DNA of 64,000 nucleotides from Aplidium turbinatum (lineage: Eukaryota > Chordata > Ascidiacea > Aplousobranchia > Polyclinidae), in the NCBI GenBank assembly GCA_918807975.1, contig OU964931.1:13836251-13900250 (forward strand). The letters are read 5' to 3'. The notes below the pieces were generated by a model. It was not told the DNA's origin, made no database searches, and saw only the letters and a list, made by a program, of their open reading frames with translations. Made by a program: the position numbers and the translations under genes. Numbering within the stretch: position 1 is the stretch's first letter; every line of letters starts with the position of its first letter. Of the stretch, positions 48,400 through 61,829 are shown piece after piece.

Positions 48400-51300
48400 A
48401 TGCTGATACACATAATTTTCCTTTGGGTCTATTTGGATTCGACAAATGCTCTTTTCATTCCATCTTCAATGACCATCAGCCGTATCACACCTGACAGTGT
48501 TGTTCTGAATTGGGATAATGAAAGTGGTCTTCAAGAGTACTTTGTAAGTGTAGGCTTTTGAAGAGGACATAGACTTAGGCTACTTTCGCTTCTCGGTAGT
48601 GTTGCGCAAAACCGTCACACAGTTGATTTTGTTGTTTGGTCAAAGTTTTGGTTTCATTGATAAATTCATAAAATTTTTATCCTCCGACGGAAAAAGCTTT
48701 TTTTCAAGATTAATCGCGTACTGTAATATATGTTGCAAAATTAGGGCAACTCATTTTATGGAGATCATGATATTTGAAATTTGTGAAGACAGTGCTTCGA
48801 TTTTATGATGCAAGAAGCTTTATTCTGTAGTCAAAAATCATTAGCTATAGGCCTCCTGTAGGCTACTATATATGGGCTCATAGGTATATATAATATTATA
48901 GCCGCTTTGAAAAATGTTTCAGGTCCAGTTAAGTGATGACCAATCGAGTGTTACGAAAAAAAATCAAGCAGTTTTCCATCACCTAACTGCTAATACGAAT
49001 TACACTGCCACTCTAACCGCAAAGAAAATCAATGATACTACATTTTCTACGTCTCCATTACGTTTGGACTTTAAAACTGGTGAGAAACTTGATAACATGC
49101 AAAAAAGAAAGAAAATAAAAACTTGAGTTCAAAAACGTAGAATAGACCAGCTAGTGTTTGCAAGTCAGATGATCATGCAATCGCTTTTTATCAGGGATAC
49201 CAGTGCCGTAGTTGTGTATAGGTGTGTTGTGAGCTATCACAAGTTCTGGGGTTGCTCTAGTTTGACAAAAAGAACGCATTTTTTATGTAACTCTTAAGAA
49301 ATCAGTAGGAAAGACTCAGCATATTTCGCTTGCCAGAGAAAGTAATCAGCTTTCTTTTTTTCAGCCATGTCTTTGGCTGCCACTATGAAAGCGTATGTTT
49401 TAGGCCATATCAAGATGTTAATCGATCGGGGGCTGATTTGTCGCAAATACCCTTGATTCCGTTTTTGCTCTACGTTGCGAGAGTCGTTTGACAATTTCTC
49501 TATTAAAAGCATCACCTTTAAACCAGTTTCGTATGTTAAATAGTAAATGTGTTTGTGATTAAACTTCTTTTCAAAAATAATTATAATTAGTTTGATTTAT
49601 ATTGGCGTACGGTATATAGCTTACCATAGCCTACTCTAAAAGTAAACTCCAAAGGGAGCCAAACTTTGAATAAATCTGCCAACCTATGGAGCAGACTGAT
49701 ATTAAAGTCTACTCGATTTTGTAGAACTGCCTGAAGTGACAAAGATTCAAGTAGTGAAGTCAAACGAATCTATGATTGCACTTGCTTGGAGCAGTAATGT
49801 AAATACAAGTGCTGGCTTCACTATTGTCGTGAAGAATGACAAACATAACTACATAAGTAAGTTGGCCATGAATACGAGTATTTATAATTGGACACTTTGG
49901 TGACGACGTGTTACATTATGGTTTGCTGTCTAAAAGTAAAATGTAGATGACAGGCCATATAATCATGGACTGCACGCTGTACCGACCAAGCCATCGTGTA
50001 GAGGAGCTTGTTTCCATTGGAGACGAAACTTGGAAGTGGCTGACTGATGGGTGCTTTAACATTTAGAGACAGATAGAAGAACAACAGCTGATGTTTTTGC
50101 GACCGTATATTTCTGCGAACTTATAATACCCTGTTTGCTCAGTAGTTAAGCCCTCGACCCAAGATCAAGCGGCACTGGTTTAGTGCTCCGGGTGTGCGCT
50201 GAGCAACGCATTTTAGGACAGCTCTCGATTCAGCGGCACCTAATGGATAGAACAATTTTCATGCAACAACACTTCAACAATCGAAAACTTTACTCTGTCA
50301 ATCTTAGTAACCGGCGCTACATCAAACACTTCTACAAATATACCATGCGAAACTACCAGAAATAACCTACCAAGGCTTTTTCAGTCCGAGGATAAAGATT
50401 CATACCCAAAACCAACCAAACCAATATTAAAAAAAGAGTTTTGATATTATTATAAAAGTATAGTCCCTTTTCACAACAACTTTATTTCGAAAAGTATTCG
50501 GTTACAAGAAATTAGTTGCTGTAGTTAATTCTGAAATGAATCGATACATGTTGGGCGTAATCAAATGATACCCCACACAAGGTTATTCTTTCGATCAGGT
50601 CTGCTGTGCGACTAAGCAGAAAAATTAACTTGTTTTAGGGGTCTAACAAAAGTTTAGAGATACCTGAATTTAATTTCTAATTGGGTTGATCAAAAATATT
50701 AAAAATGGCACCGATTGAGTTTTTGAGGATTGAGGTAAGGTAGTGAGAACAGTCGAAATAATAATGTTGTTAATGATAAATAGAAAAATAAAATTGAAAA
50801 ATGGCTTAGCGTTTGCAGAATATCAAAAGTAGAACCACACCATTATTATTAGGTGCGAACGTGACATTATTAAAGAATGGATCAACGAAAAATGGCTTAG
50901 CGTTTGCAGAATATCAAAAGTAGAACCACACCATTATTATTAGGTGCGAACGTGACATTATTAAAGAATGGATCAGTCATAACTGGACTGCGGAATATGT
51001 CCTACTATGACATTTACATAACTCCAAACAGCGGAAATTTCACTGGAGAGCCAGCTATTGTGAGGTAAGATGAGACAAATATTTGTTCATACTTTCATTC
51101 CGCAGCACGGTACTACGTAGGCCATTGAATTACAACTGCTGTTCCACTGAACACCTTTGTTAGCCTACTGGAAATAATAGTGAAGCGCGCTTTGCAAAAA
51201 TGTCTTGACGACGCCGGACACTATTGTCATCACTTGTCTAATCTAAACTGTCTTGTATAAACTGTGATTTTGTTTTGCTACAGAGTTAATTAGGTTGTTT

Positions 51301-54300
51301 TTTCTTTGTATTTTGTCACGTTTTAGCAAATCGTTGCAATGCAAAAAGTGTTCCATGGCACAAGACGGTCGAAAAACAATAAAATAGGCTGGAAACGTTT
51401 GTTGCCAAGATCACAATAAACAACTCCACAAACTGGGATATTGTTTTAGAGCTCGTACAGATGGATTTGGATTTATAGTGAACAAGCCCACCACGAAGGG
51501 AGATGGATCAATTAAAGGGGAAGCCAAAATAGTCGGGTAGTTTAGAACGACACACACTTTTTTGTTATGTTAAAATACTGGCGTCAATTTGACTGCCTTC
51601 GGGTGCAATCTACTAGGTCTTGGCAATATACATTTATTTGTACTTTATATGGTTGACATTTGACAATGGAAACCAATTTTGGCTTTCGCAGCCTGCTTTA
51701 TAACCCACTTAATCTTAATTTGCAAAGAACAGCCATAAGGTCTGGATACGACAAAAATAGGGGAGCGGTGTAGTTGATATATATTTTTATGTTATTAGGC
51801 TAGGTAGGCCTACTCCAAAGCTACCTATCGAAACCTCAAATAAAAGAAGACTTCTTTGACTAAAATTTTCGATAATTATGCTAAAATATACAGGGAAGAA
51901 CGAATTTGGTGGTTGGTTACAATTTAGGCCACCTACCAAAACGAGCATTTAGTCTGATTTGGTTTTAAATCTATATCCTTGGGTCTGACAAAGCCTTTGA
52001 TAGGTTATTCCTCGTTACAGAAATTAGCAGAGTGAAGTTTTCAAAGTTGTTGTCTGTGAACTATCAGCTATTCTATCCGCTAGGTGTCGCTGAATGGAGA
52101 GAAGTTTCGAAATGCGTTGCTCAAGCGCACACTCCGAGAACCAAACCAGCGCCACTTTACCACTGAGCTAACGAGACGGATGTATAGTTTTCGAGGTGGC
52201 CGATTCTTCGATCATTGACACGTTTAGAACAATCTTTTCTCAAATGATGACAATGATAAGAGTTGTAATAACAGAGTTATAAACGCTTAACTTGATGCTG
52301 AATCAGTACCACTTGGGAATTTAGTTGAAATAAGTAGGCCTCCCTGCTGGGGATGATAAGGCTAAGTTGAATTATAGCAAAAAGAGGTTACATTTTGTGC
52401 TTTGGTATTGCTTAGCTATTGGCTTATAGCGGGGGATATACTGTAGGAAACGCTATAATAGGATTTTGAAATAGATTTCAACAAAAAGTTACTACCATGA
52501 AATACTTTATTAGCGCTGACTCGTAGTATGCTCAAATTTTCAAACAAATAATGGATTCTTTTGTTACAGTCCTCTTTCATTTTACGGGCGATACGCTGTT
52601 CAACTCAATTTTGGTGGACATCTTGACTCGATTCGTGTGAGTAGAAAGCGTTTTAAAATAAGTTATTAAGTTTATTGTTCAACTTTAGGTTACATGTACT
52701 GAAAGCAAATGAACAGCTTCTACTGCACTAAAGCTGGAATCCGAAGTAAAACTTTTGGTTCGTACACATACAAGCAATAGCGTTGACAGGGAGTACAAAT
52801 GGTACTTTTGGATCCCGGCCTAGATAATTTTAAAGGCCCTGAAACTTTACAAAGGAGCTCGTAAACTCAATGAAGTCACCGCGTAGCCTTTGGATATAGT
52901 ACACTTTTCATAGCAGAGTCTTAACTTGGGCCCGAGAATCTCATTAGCACCGAACCCAAATTATTTTCTCAACCACCTTGCATACAAGTAACAACACACC
53001 TAGGGCCTCAGTTCCATACTACCAAAGACAGAAACACGCCTTCTATCTGCAAACTAGCCTACTTTGCTTTGTGATCACGTCATATCTAGTTTTTAATGCA
53101 ATAAGTTATACCGTTTTAAGAAAGTGGAGGGTTTTATACACTAGTTTATTTTAAATTTCGACTTTACTGAAGATAAATTGTCTCTCCAGAGTTTTAACTT
53201 ACTGTATTTGATTGACAGTTCCATGTCCTACTTCTATGCTCCAGGAAACGTATAGGATTTTTTATTGTTTCAACTGCTTTCTAGCTTTGGGACGCAAGGC
53301 TTCACTCCAGTAGATCGAGTTCCACAGCAAGCGTGGCAATCATTTGTCCTGGGCCAACGAGCCTAAACAAGGGATACAAAATAGCTTACAGGTTGAAAAG
53401 TGAAAAGTAAGTTTAGAGATGTCTTTCTTTTTAAAGTTGCTTTAGGTTATATTTAGGCCAGGTCAGATGAGCCACAACTAAGGTTCAGCGTGTAGCCTAC
53501 TTCAACTACCGGTAGCCTTTATACTAGCTTACTGTCAACCATCTCTGTCGAGTAAACGTCAGCCATTATCATAGTTATTACAGTTGAATAAACTTAAGCC
53601 ACTTCCTGGTGGTGTAAGAGACTGCGCTTTTGCTTTCAAAACGTCCTTTCATTTTGGGACCATATAAGTTACACCCAGTTGACTTGTCTCTTAATTCATA
53701 TCCATGTTGAAATTTGGACATGAACGCTGCTTGATTTGCTATTTTGTCGTTTTACCCAGTCAGGCGCTTGTTCTACGTCAGAGCTATTGGAACAAAATAA
53801 AATACATAAACATGAATTTGAATTTGTCTTAAATTTGTCACAGCAACTGCTGCTTTACAAAAGAAGACATTACTGCATCGTTATATGACGCCGACGTTTG
53901 TCCTGAAGAATATATTGAAAAACAACTTTACGGACCAACCCCAAGTAAGGAATAATTTAGCAAAAGGTTTCTTGGAGAAGACAGTTACTTGTCTTGGTCT
54001 AACTCTAAGTTATACCGTGAGCGGGGCCGTGTGAACATCATCTCGCCCCCCCCTCCCGAAATCCACTTGGGCCCTTATATTTAGTGTTCGCTTTTAAGGA
54101 CCAGAAAGTGTTTCAATGTGGGGAAAAACTATTCCAATGTGGGGAAAAAATTTGCATTCGTCATTTTAGTAAAAAATAAACAACTTTAAGATTTTATAAA
54201 AAAATAGTTTATAGGCTTGGATGTCCAAATAAATTAAACGGAAAGGAGTGTTGGGGGCTTGCCCCCCAGAAAATTTTGACAAATAAGTTATAATCTTGTT

Positions 54301-57300
54301 TTGGTCACTTTTTAGGCATTTTTAGGGGCAAATTTTTTTTTATCAAGATGCACACTTTGTATGTAACCAAATTCATCAAATTAAAGTTGGATTGGGATAG
54401 AAGTTGTGTTTGAAAGTGAAGTTAGCTTACCAGTTCACAACCACTGAACTATTTCAATAATTTATTTCTTAACAGTTTGCCTAGCCTATTGTGTTGTAGG
54501 CTTTCAGCAGTTTAGAATTTCGAAAATTTACCTGAGGTGTTCCCACCTTCACAGATAACATTTTTACTTCATAACCTATCACGATTCGCATTAACATTTA
54601 TCAATTTAATCATTAGTAGTCTAATTAACTAGGCCAGGGGTTCTTAACCTTTTTTGTCTCGTTTACCCCTTGCCGAATGAAAAAAGTAAAATCTACCCCC
54701 ACCGTTTTGGTGACCCTTTGTGATGTCATCGTGTCCAGTCAACCATGCTTCACATAGATAAGTAGATGGAAAAGGTATTATAACTTCAAATGCATGCTTA
54801 GTCAGCGTAGGAAACTCTTCGACTAATCCACACCAAAACTTGGAATAGTCCCCATTGCACGATAAGAATTTGGAACAAAGCGTTGTTGAACATTGAAGAT
54901 CAATCAATTCATCTTTGCAAAAATCATCGTCAGCAATACTTTCTAACTTGGCTTCGAAGGAATGAGTTATCCAAGAGCAGTAGTCTACTGTTAAAACTTT
55001 CACCTTCGAAGTAACCGTCAAAAATCTTTTTAAGGCGGCAAGGTGCTGGCATATTTCGACTTCGAGGTCAGAAATCTCGTTGCGACTTCTACTGACTTTC
55101 CAATTATCAAATGTTGGAAAATTTGCGTAAATTCCTTTTTGAACTCTTCTACTCCACAAACCTAATTTTCTCTGAAAGCCAGTGCATGTCGATGAAGGGC
55201 ACAGTGAGTAAAAATGATGTTAGGTGCGCGTTTTTTCACCAGAGTTGCAAAGCCAGACTTAGCAACGAGCATAGAAGGGCAGCGTCTGTGCAAAATGAAC
55301 CCAAATGATTCCAGGAAATATTATTTTGTTGAAAGAAATTATCCATTTTTTCCAGAGCATTAACCGCTTTGGTAGTTGTCTCTAAACTTTGGAGTGCAAC
55401 ACTACCAGTTTTTTAATAACTGAAAAAAGGAAGTTTGCTTTAATTTATGATTCATTAATTTTACCCCCTCGGTAGGTAAAATTTACCCCCAGGGGGTAAA
55501 TTTGCTCCCGGTTAAGAACCCCTGAACTAGGCTATTTGATTGAGCAGTGTTTCCTTCAAAATACTGCATGATTTTTTTTATTTTTTTTTTAGACGCAAAA
55601 AAAATTTCACTCTCTTAATCCTCAACTATGCTTGCTCAATATCGCCGAGATGAACGAAATATGGTTGAGTGAGCGAAGCAACAGAGAAAATTTTACCAAA
55701 ATGAAAAAAAATTGTAAATTATCAGCCGAAAAACGCTGCGCAAAGTAAATATGAGTGGGCCCCTAGGCAGAGGTCGCCCCCCAGTCGGGGGTTTAGAAAG
55801 CAGTAAATGCGGCCTTCCATGATTTAACATATTGATTATCGAGCTTCTGTAGTATTTTTTTTAAACGTTCAAAAAACATTAAACAAACTAAAATGAATGG
55901 GCCCCTATTCAGCCGTTGCCCCTCCCAACTGGGGGGTACGGGAGGGGGTTGTAACACAGCCTTGCCCGTGAATTATAATTAACTGTAGCCACAACAGAAA
56001 AAATAAAATTTGATAAATATTGACGAATCTTTGACACATAACAATTTTAACATGCTATGCACCAAAACAGCATTTTTGAATAGAGATTTGATAGCAGTGT
56101 AAGGATTTTATGGCGTTTTTAAAGAAGATGTTTCATACAGCCAAAGTTTCATAAAGCCAAAGGCGTGTGTTTTGAAGATAGACTGACACAAACTTTTAAA
56201 TACAAACTGATATACGACAAATAATGTGGGCTATGGTTAGAAGTAGAGCAGACACGATTAACGAGTTAGCTACATCATAGATATCGAAATTAACAACGAT
56301 TTTCGAAAAGGTTTTGACTATGTAAGAATTCCTTCGATGAAGAAGCATGCTACCGATACAAACACAAAGCAACAGGTATACATCCAAACACCACAAGAGG
56401 AGTTAAAGCGATTAGGTGAGTGAACCAAATAGGCCAACATGACTGTAAGTTTTCGGCTTACACTACTAGCCATTACATTTGCTTTGCTTTCTCATCGCCA
56501 TTTCCAACCACCATCTTGTGGCTTGAAAACCATAACGATTCAACCATGCCAAGCCCAGGAAAGAGAAATTACTTAGCATTACTGCATGACTGCGATAATA
56601 TCTCTAGAGTAATTATCAGAGTAATTATCATATCCCTTCGCTGTTTTCACCTATCGGTTATGTTGCATCCAGGCCCGGATTTAGGGGGGGCAGAGGGTGC
56701 AATTGCCCCGCCCCCCCATTTTGAAGGACCCTCCGACGTGCAAAGTGTGATTTTGTGTTATTATTAGTATTAGCCTATTTACTCTCAGCCATTGAAGTTT
56801 CTGTAAAATGCCTCCTTTTTCTTTCAAGATTAATTTTTAGTCACAAACTGGCCGACTGAACTGGCTGGCGACTGGCGTAAAGGCATTAGCAACGGCGTAG
56901 GTGGGCACAAAAAACTTTTTGCACGGGCCCCCCGATCTAAAAGTGCCCCGGGCCCCCATCAGTTAAACTCGCCCCTGGTTGCATCTGTAATCGCAGCGCA
57001 CTGTAGCCTATGTTGTCGTAAAGGGCACTAAGCAAAACGTGATTAAAACAAACTGTTTGCAGACCTGCAAGTGGAGAAACACGAATGGAGTGAACACGAA
57101 AATCAATCGATGACTAAAGCCGGTGTTTTGACATTTTTGTTAAATACGAATGAAGTGAACGAGTTTGTGAGTAAATGTTGCTAAAGTTTACCAACAAGCG
57201 TCGGTCTTAACTATTAGGCCTATCATGTGTTATGTTGAAGAACGTGATGAACGTGATATTAACATTACAAAGCCATTTCGCTACGCTTATGTGTTAATCG

Positions 57301-60300
57301 TAGGTTGCTGCACACAATGGGATATGTTGACCAATCAAAAAGCACGAAATTTTCTGTATAGAGAATTAGTTTCCAAACTATTCCTTCACAATGTTGAAAT
57401 TCAAATAACATTGCAATGCTCGGTAACGTTACTGCAATGTTGCTATCTTAGCTATCATTATAATACAAACTACCATTGCGCTGTTGAAGTGAGTAGGCAG
57501 CCAGACAATAATGGTTGTCTTTAAGCTGTGACTAATATTACTTTTTTTTAGATGAGCACAAACAGTGTGGACGAACATGGTGAGGAAAGGTTTGAAATTG
57601 TGATTGATCTGGGAACCCAATGTGCGAAGACAACTGCTATTACTGTAAGTTATAAACCTACAATTTATGTATAAACTTTAAACCAGGCCCGTAATTATAC
57701 AATTTAGCTTGGGGGGGCTCAAAAGCTGTTGCGAAGTAAAAGGCTATGCACATAACATTTGTAGTTGCAATTAGTCTAATTTGCGGTTTTTCGGGCAAAG
57801 GCACGGCATATGTTATAAAGTCACAAGGTGCTAGATAGCAGTAATTTCGAATGATTGGGTTAATTCCAGCCAAAACATGGGTAATTCCAGCCCAAATGAT
57901 TGCAGAATAGAATAGATGCAATCAGTGGCGTAGCCAAGAATTTGTAAAGGGGGGTTTTTGACGACCCAGCGGCGGGGGGTCTGGGGGGCCTCCCCCAGAA
58001 AATTTTGAAAAATTGCTTTGAATTTGGTGCATTCTGAGAGCATTTTCAACAAAAATGTGGGTATGAATATTCCTGCAAAATTGTGCTGTCCGGTGGCATA
58101 GCCAAAGAATAAGATCATGTTTTCTTCGGCATTTTTCGGAAATAAAGCTAAGTCTCTATGTTTTCTTGTTGCTAAATCCTGGCTGAAATGTTTGAATGTT
58201 TGGTATTGACAAAACTCGCTCTTTTAATGCAGTTTTGCTTAAAATTAGGCAATTTCTTTTTAGACTGAAAGCATCACACGTGCCAAAGGGGGGGGGGGTT
58301 GTAATCCCCAACCCCCCCCCCCCCCCCCTGGCTACGCCACTGGATGCAATATTTTTAACATACAACTTTGTCAGGAATGACCCTCGTGACTTTGTTTGGT
58401 ACAGGTCTCCACCAAACCAATTTATCCCCTTTGGGGTGTAATATTCGGCAGTAAACGTCAAAAAACACTAACAGCTATCCAAGCTGATACCAATGTTGAT
58501 TTAGGCTATTTGTTTTTAAAAGATATTCATGGACAATATTTCCAAAACCAGCATCTTACTCCATTGTAATTGCTTTTACCTGAGATGCCTTGCCAAAAAA
58601 ACTCACCCAAATTTAAAAATCATTATCGTGCAATCTGTCTGGAATAACCCTATAACTATTACCCCACCAGTACATAACAACTACAAAATTACAAGCAAGA
58701 TAATTGTACAAAGTGACATATGAGAATCAAAAAAAATTAAATATAGAAAGTCTTGGGTGTGGGATTACCGTAGGCTACTCATTTGGAATTGGAAAACCAA
58801 ATGTAGCTTGCCTGGCAGAGTTTTTACTTTGAGCTTGGGGGGGCATTGCCCCCCCAAGCCCCCCCGGCAATTACGGGCCTGCTTTAAACTGATACAGGCC
58901 TAGCCTAGATTAGCTTTTCTTACACGGTAGGCTAACTTTATGGTTCCTAGACATTAAGACAGTTCTCTTTGGTGCACCGCAGGAGCTTGCAAAAAGCGTG
59001 GCAAAATTTGTTTTAGTTTTAGAGTTCACTTTCTTTATCAAAAAGCCCACAGTGAGTACTGAGTAGCCTACTGAGTACACAGTGGTCACATAGTGTAGCC
59101 AGAGACCAGAGTGGTTCAAAACATGTTACATTAAACTCTTATGCGAGGTTCGCTATCAACTACTACAAGAGACAGCAACTTACTGCACTTGTTACTGACG
59201 AATAACGAAAAAATAGTGGGTAATATAGGGCTAATGATGCAGTGAACTTTTAGTGCAAATGGGGGATCAAGCAAATAGTTGGAAGCAAAGAAAATGTCAA
59301 TTCGCAAAGTCTTCGATTCTTTCTAACCGACAACTGGCGGCAGAAAAACCCAGGTAAGAACGCATAAGATCAAAAAAGATGTAGCCTACTAAAATATTTC
59401 ACTTTTTAACAGACAGCATTCCCTTGAGGGATACTTTTTATCTCATTCGTCAGTATCATAGTCAAAACATGAGATGCATTAAACTAGTTGTAGGCTATCT
59501 CGACACGTTCCATTACTTTATAATCATAAGCAAGCAACCTAAACTAACTTTCGACAACTCATCATGACTGTGCACTTGATTGATTTTTATATGAGTTCAT
59601 AAAGTTTTGCATGTTCCAATTTTTCATCAATGCTGATCAGTGGAGTTTTATTTGAGCATTTGTCTTATTTAGGCTAGCCTACTTGAATAGGCTACATTTC
59701 TGCACCGGTGATTGAAAAGAAGTTATTGTTGGTTTGCAGAAATGTTTATGAAGGTTTAGTAGGAATCCATCAATTGGTCTGTTTCTTCATTTTTCCCTCT
59801 TCTCTGCTGTATTTTAAATCAATACAATTCTGTATTATCTATTGTACATTACTTAAAATTACATACACAATGTTGAAATCGCATTTAAATTAACCGTCTC
59901 AACAATTTTTCCATACCATAAACCTACTATATATTAGATAAATTTTTTATTTCGACAGGCTTCGTCTATTCTTCTAAACTCTGCAACATTGGTGAAGATG
60001 TAAATGCTCATCTAACCAAGACACAGCAATAGATATCATCAACTACATGTTCCTTGAACTATAGGCTAATGGAGAAGCATAGTTGCACGTGTGCAGAAGC
60101 GTGACAAAAATTTTCAATCAATGTTGTTTTGCTATAGTTTTAGGACCAATGATAAAAGTAATGGAATCTGCAGCTACATTAATGAGACCGAATAAAAGTA
60201 GGCTACCGTACTGTTCTTACTTGTTTTTGCCTTAAAATTCTGTTGTCGTTTGATGTAAAGATCAGAGACAGAACGAATTCTTATCTTAACATGTTTTTCG

Positions 60301-60516
60301 GTAGCCGACTGTAGCAAGAATTAACAGCGATAGACACGTGTTTCGCCCATTTGGCAGAGGTTATCAGTATCGTACCACTAATTTATGCCACAGACTATCG
60401 ACCGCCGCCTATTGGCCCACATAAGCTGGATATCATTCTTTTCATACGACTTGATGTTACAATGTATGGAGCGGAGGACACAACAGATATGACGTCTCGG
60501 TGGATGAAAATATTGA
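48400..60516 (+). CDS. Secreted or cell-surface protein with fibronectin-III-like domains (partial 3')
   Basis: Fourteen phase-compatible exons: 48400-48543, 48923-49079, 49725-49856, 50944-51064, 51450-51536, 52570-52636, 53285-53406, 53844-53944, 57063-57166, 57552-57644, 59254-59353, 59959-59991, 60144-60197, 60358-60516. That is about 490 residues. Exon 1 starts MLIHIIFLWVYLDSTNA, a typical signal peptide. It is followed by ITPDSVVLNWDNESGLQEYF and, in exon 2, FHHLTANTNYTATLTAKK: the W and the L/Y-x-Y spacing of a fibronectin III domain. Exon 3 (MIALAWSS, GFTIVVK) and exon 4 (ITGLRNMSYYDIYI) make a second such domain. Later exons contain Cys pairs (NCCFTKED, DADVCPEEY), FEIVIDLGTQCAKTTAIT and SLRFFLTDNWRQ; I cannot classify these. 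The last exon could instead read on to a stop at 60629. Exons after 53944 are weaker than the first eight. It may be a receptor ectodomain; no transmembrane or cytoplasmic part was found before the window's transposon-rich end. Confidence 0.6.
50129..50432 (+). mobile_element. SINE-1, intron of the fibronectin-III gene
   Basis: Plus-oriented copy. A tRNA-like head (TTTGCTCAGTAGTTAAGC) comes first, then TGTGCGCTGAGCAACGCATT, ending with GAGGATAAAGATTCATACCC and a short A-rich tail. Confidence 0.8.
50796..50975 (+). repeat. 89-bp perfect tandem duplication spanning a 3' splice site
   Basis: Bases 50796-50884 and 50887-50975 are identical and 91 bp apart. The unit holds the intron end (TTATTATTAG) and the first 32 bases of exon 4 of the fibronectin-III gene. 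Only the downstream acceptor gives an open, in-phase exon: starting at the upstream copy reads into TAG, and 91 is not a multiple of three. Confidence 0.9.
51953..52183 (-). mobile_element. SINE-1, intron of the fibronectin-III gene
   Basis: Reverse-oriented and shortened copy. It runs from TTTGGTTTTAAATCTATATC to CCACTGAGCTAACGAGACGG at the head. Confidence 0.78.
54635..55524 (-). mobile_element. hAT element with ZBED5/FAM200-type remnant
   Basis: Ends CAGGGGTTCTTAACC and GGTTAAGAACCCCTG are perfect 15-mers. The exact duplication AACTAGGC is at 54627-54634 and 55525-55532. Minus strand 54644-55159 keeps 171 open codons: FPTFDNWKVSRSRNEISDLE, EICQHLAALKRFL, EEFPTLTKHAFEVIIPFPST. This is the C-terminal part of a ZBED5/FAM200-like transposase, with the N-terminal part missing. 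It lies in a putative intron of the fibronectin-III gene. Confidence 0.92.
55533..56669. other. Spacer with GGGCCCC-rich repeat debris
   Basis: 55740-55950 has repeats of GTGGGCCCCTA / GAATGGGCCCCTAT with flanking CCCCCC runs, probably an unresolved MITE. The remainder shows nothing. Confidence 0.35.
56670..56977. mobile_element. 308-bp hAT MITE Q
   Basis: Ends CAGGCCCGGATTTAGG and AACTCGCCCCTG, with exact duplication GTTGCATC at 56662-56669 and 56978-56985. Non-coding. Confidence 0.85.
57684..58881. mobile_element. hAT element P
   Basis: Ends CAGGCCCGTAATTATAC and GGCAATTACGGGCCTG, with exact duplication CTTTAAAC at 57676-57683 and 58882-58889. No transposase. Hosts MITE O. Confidence 0.9.
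57923..58342 (+). mobile_element. 420-bp hAT MITE O inside P
   Basis: Ends CAGTGGCGTAGCCA and TGGCTACGCCACTG are perfect complements, with exact duplication GATGCAAT at 57915-57922 and 58343-58350. Same family as N (reverse orientation) and the fragment at 28455. Holds long G and C runs near 58290 and 58315. Confidence 0.93.
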
Positions 60517-60629
60517 GTAACAATCTCCGTTTGAGGTCGATTAGGATAACAGCTGCAAACTACATTTGCAAGGTTCTGTTGAAGCGATGCGTTTGCGTAG
60601 GTCTACATGCACTTTGTCTAACAGGTTAA

Positions 60630-61010
60630 CATTGCATTTTGCCTTGGTTTTGTTGCTTTGTTTGAAACTTCCTCTTGTTTGACAACCCTCACGCAACAGC
60701 TTTCCAAAGACCCTTGATTTTGAGATGCTAGTGGATAGTAATATCTGAGTTAAGGTATGGCTTTTTGTAATGGCTGGAAAGCTCGTTAATTTAATGAAAT
60801 TACATTTTCCAACATTTTCAAACACAAAACTTGCGTGATGACGTTTTGTTTATGGTAAACACGAACTGATATACAGATTGTTGTAAAAATATAACTGCCA
60901 CTGAAAGATCCTTTCTGACAGTCGGTTCATGTGGTTATCTGTACCAGATAAAGTGACTGTTTGGGCGTAATAAGTGTAAAAAATCATAATGTAACAGGCA
61001 CAAGAAAAAG
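60630..61010. other. Spacer, nothing recognised
   Basis: No confident further exon of the fibronectin-III gene and no bounded repeat. Confidence 0.3.
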
Positions 61011-61144
61011 GTGGTCTCATACTTCATTTAAAGTGTCGGGGATGAGAAGATAAGATTCTCATAGTACTCAGCCTTCAGCACTAAGGAGAGTAGGATGGTT
61101 AGTTCTTTCTCTTGGCCGCATTTCCTTCAGCAATCATGCCCACT
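61011..61144 (-). mobile_element. SINE-3 partial copy
   Basis: Matches the tail half of SINE-3 at 20176-20468 (AAGTGTCGGGGATGAG, GCACTAAGGAGAGTAGGATG). It stops abruptly at about 61144, where the sequence leading into the inverted-repeat unit begins. Confidence 0.7.
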
Positions 61145-61829
61145 AGAATGTTTCATTTTTTCACGATTTTTGAAATTGAAAATGCTTGGGGTCTAATCAG
61201 ATCGGGTTTTGGCCACATATAGCCGATCCAAAATATTTTTTCGATCGGACGACTTTTAGAGGGTGCGCGGCCCCCCCAAAGTTTGAAAATTTGAAGCGTG
61301 GGAAAATTTGCAGGAAATATGCGATATCTCGGTAACGGAAGGAGATAGGAAGACGGGCAAGGTGTTAACTTGTTCGGAATGGCCAACTTCCTATCTGCGG
61401 TTAATACATTTTACTACCCTATCTGCAACGGAAAAAAGTTAATTGCGAAAAACTGTTTTTTTCATATTTTTGATGTTTTCTTTCCAGTTCTACAGAAGCA
61501 AAACCCTTCCAGTAACTGCAGTGATGACAAATGACATTTTTTACGAACAACAGGTTTTGTTAAATGTGCTATGACCTAACAATGCAGGGGACGACTTGTA
61601 GAATATTATACTGTGCTTTTTAAGTTTTCAGAACTACATTCTTGTTCGAGTTTGTAGTAAGAAGATTTGTTAGTTGTAATGTATAGGGTTGTTTTGAGAA
61701 GCTCCCGTTGCAGGTTGAGTCGATGTCATTCGCCATCTGCTGTTTTAATTTACCACGGATTGTCATTGCAGCTGTTAAGATTTAAGTATTGGCTATTTGT
61801 ACCCAGAAGTAGTTAGTTCAATTGCTATT

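Noticed and set aside
54644-55159. Functional host ZBED5/FAM200 gene
   Set aside because: It lies between hAT ends with an exact target duplication and lacks the N-terminal half.
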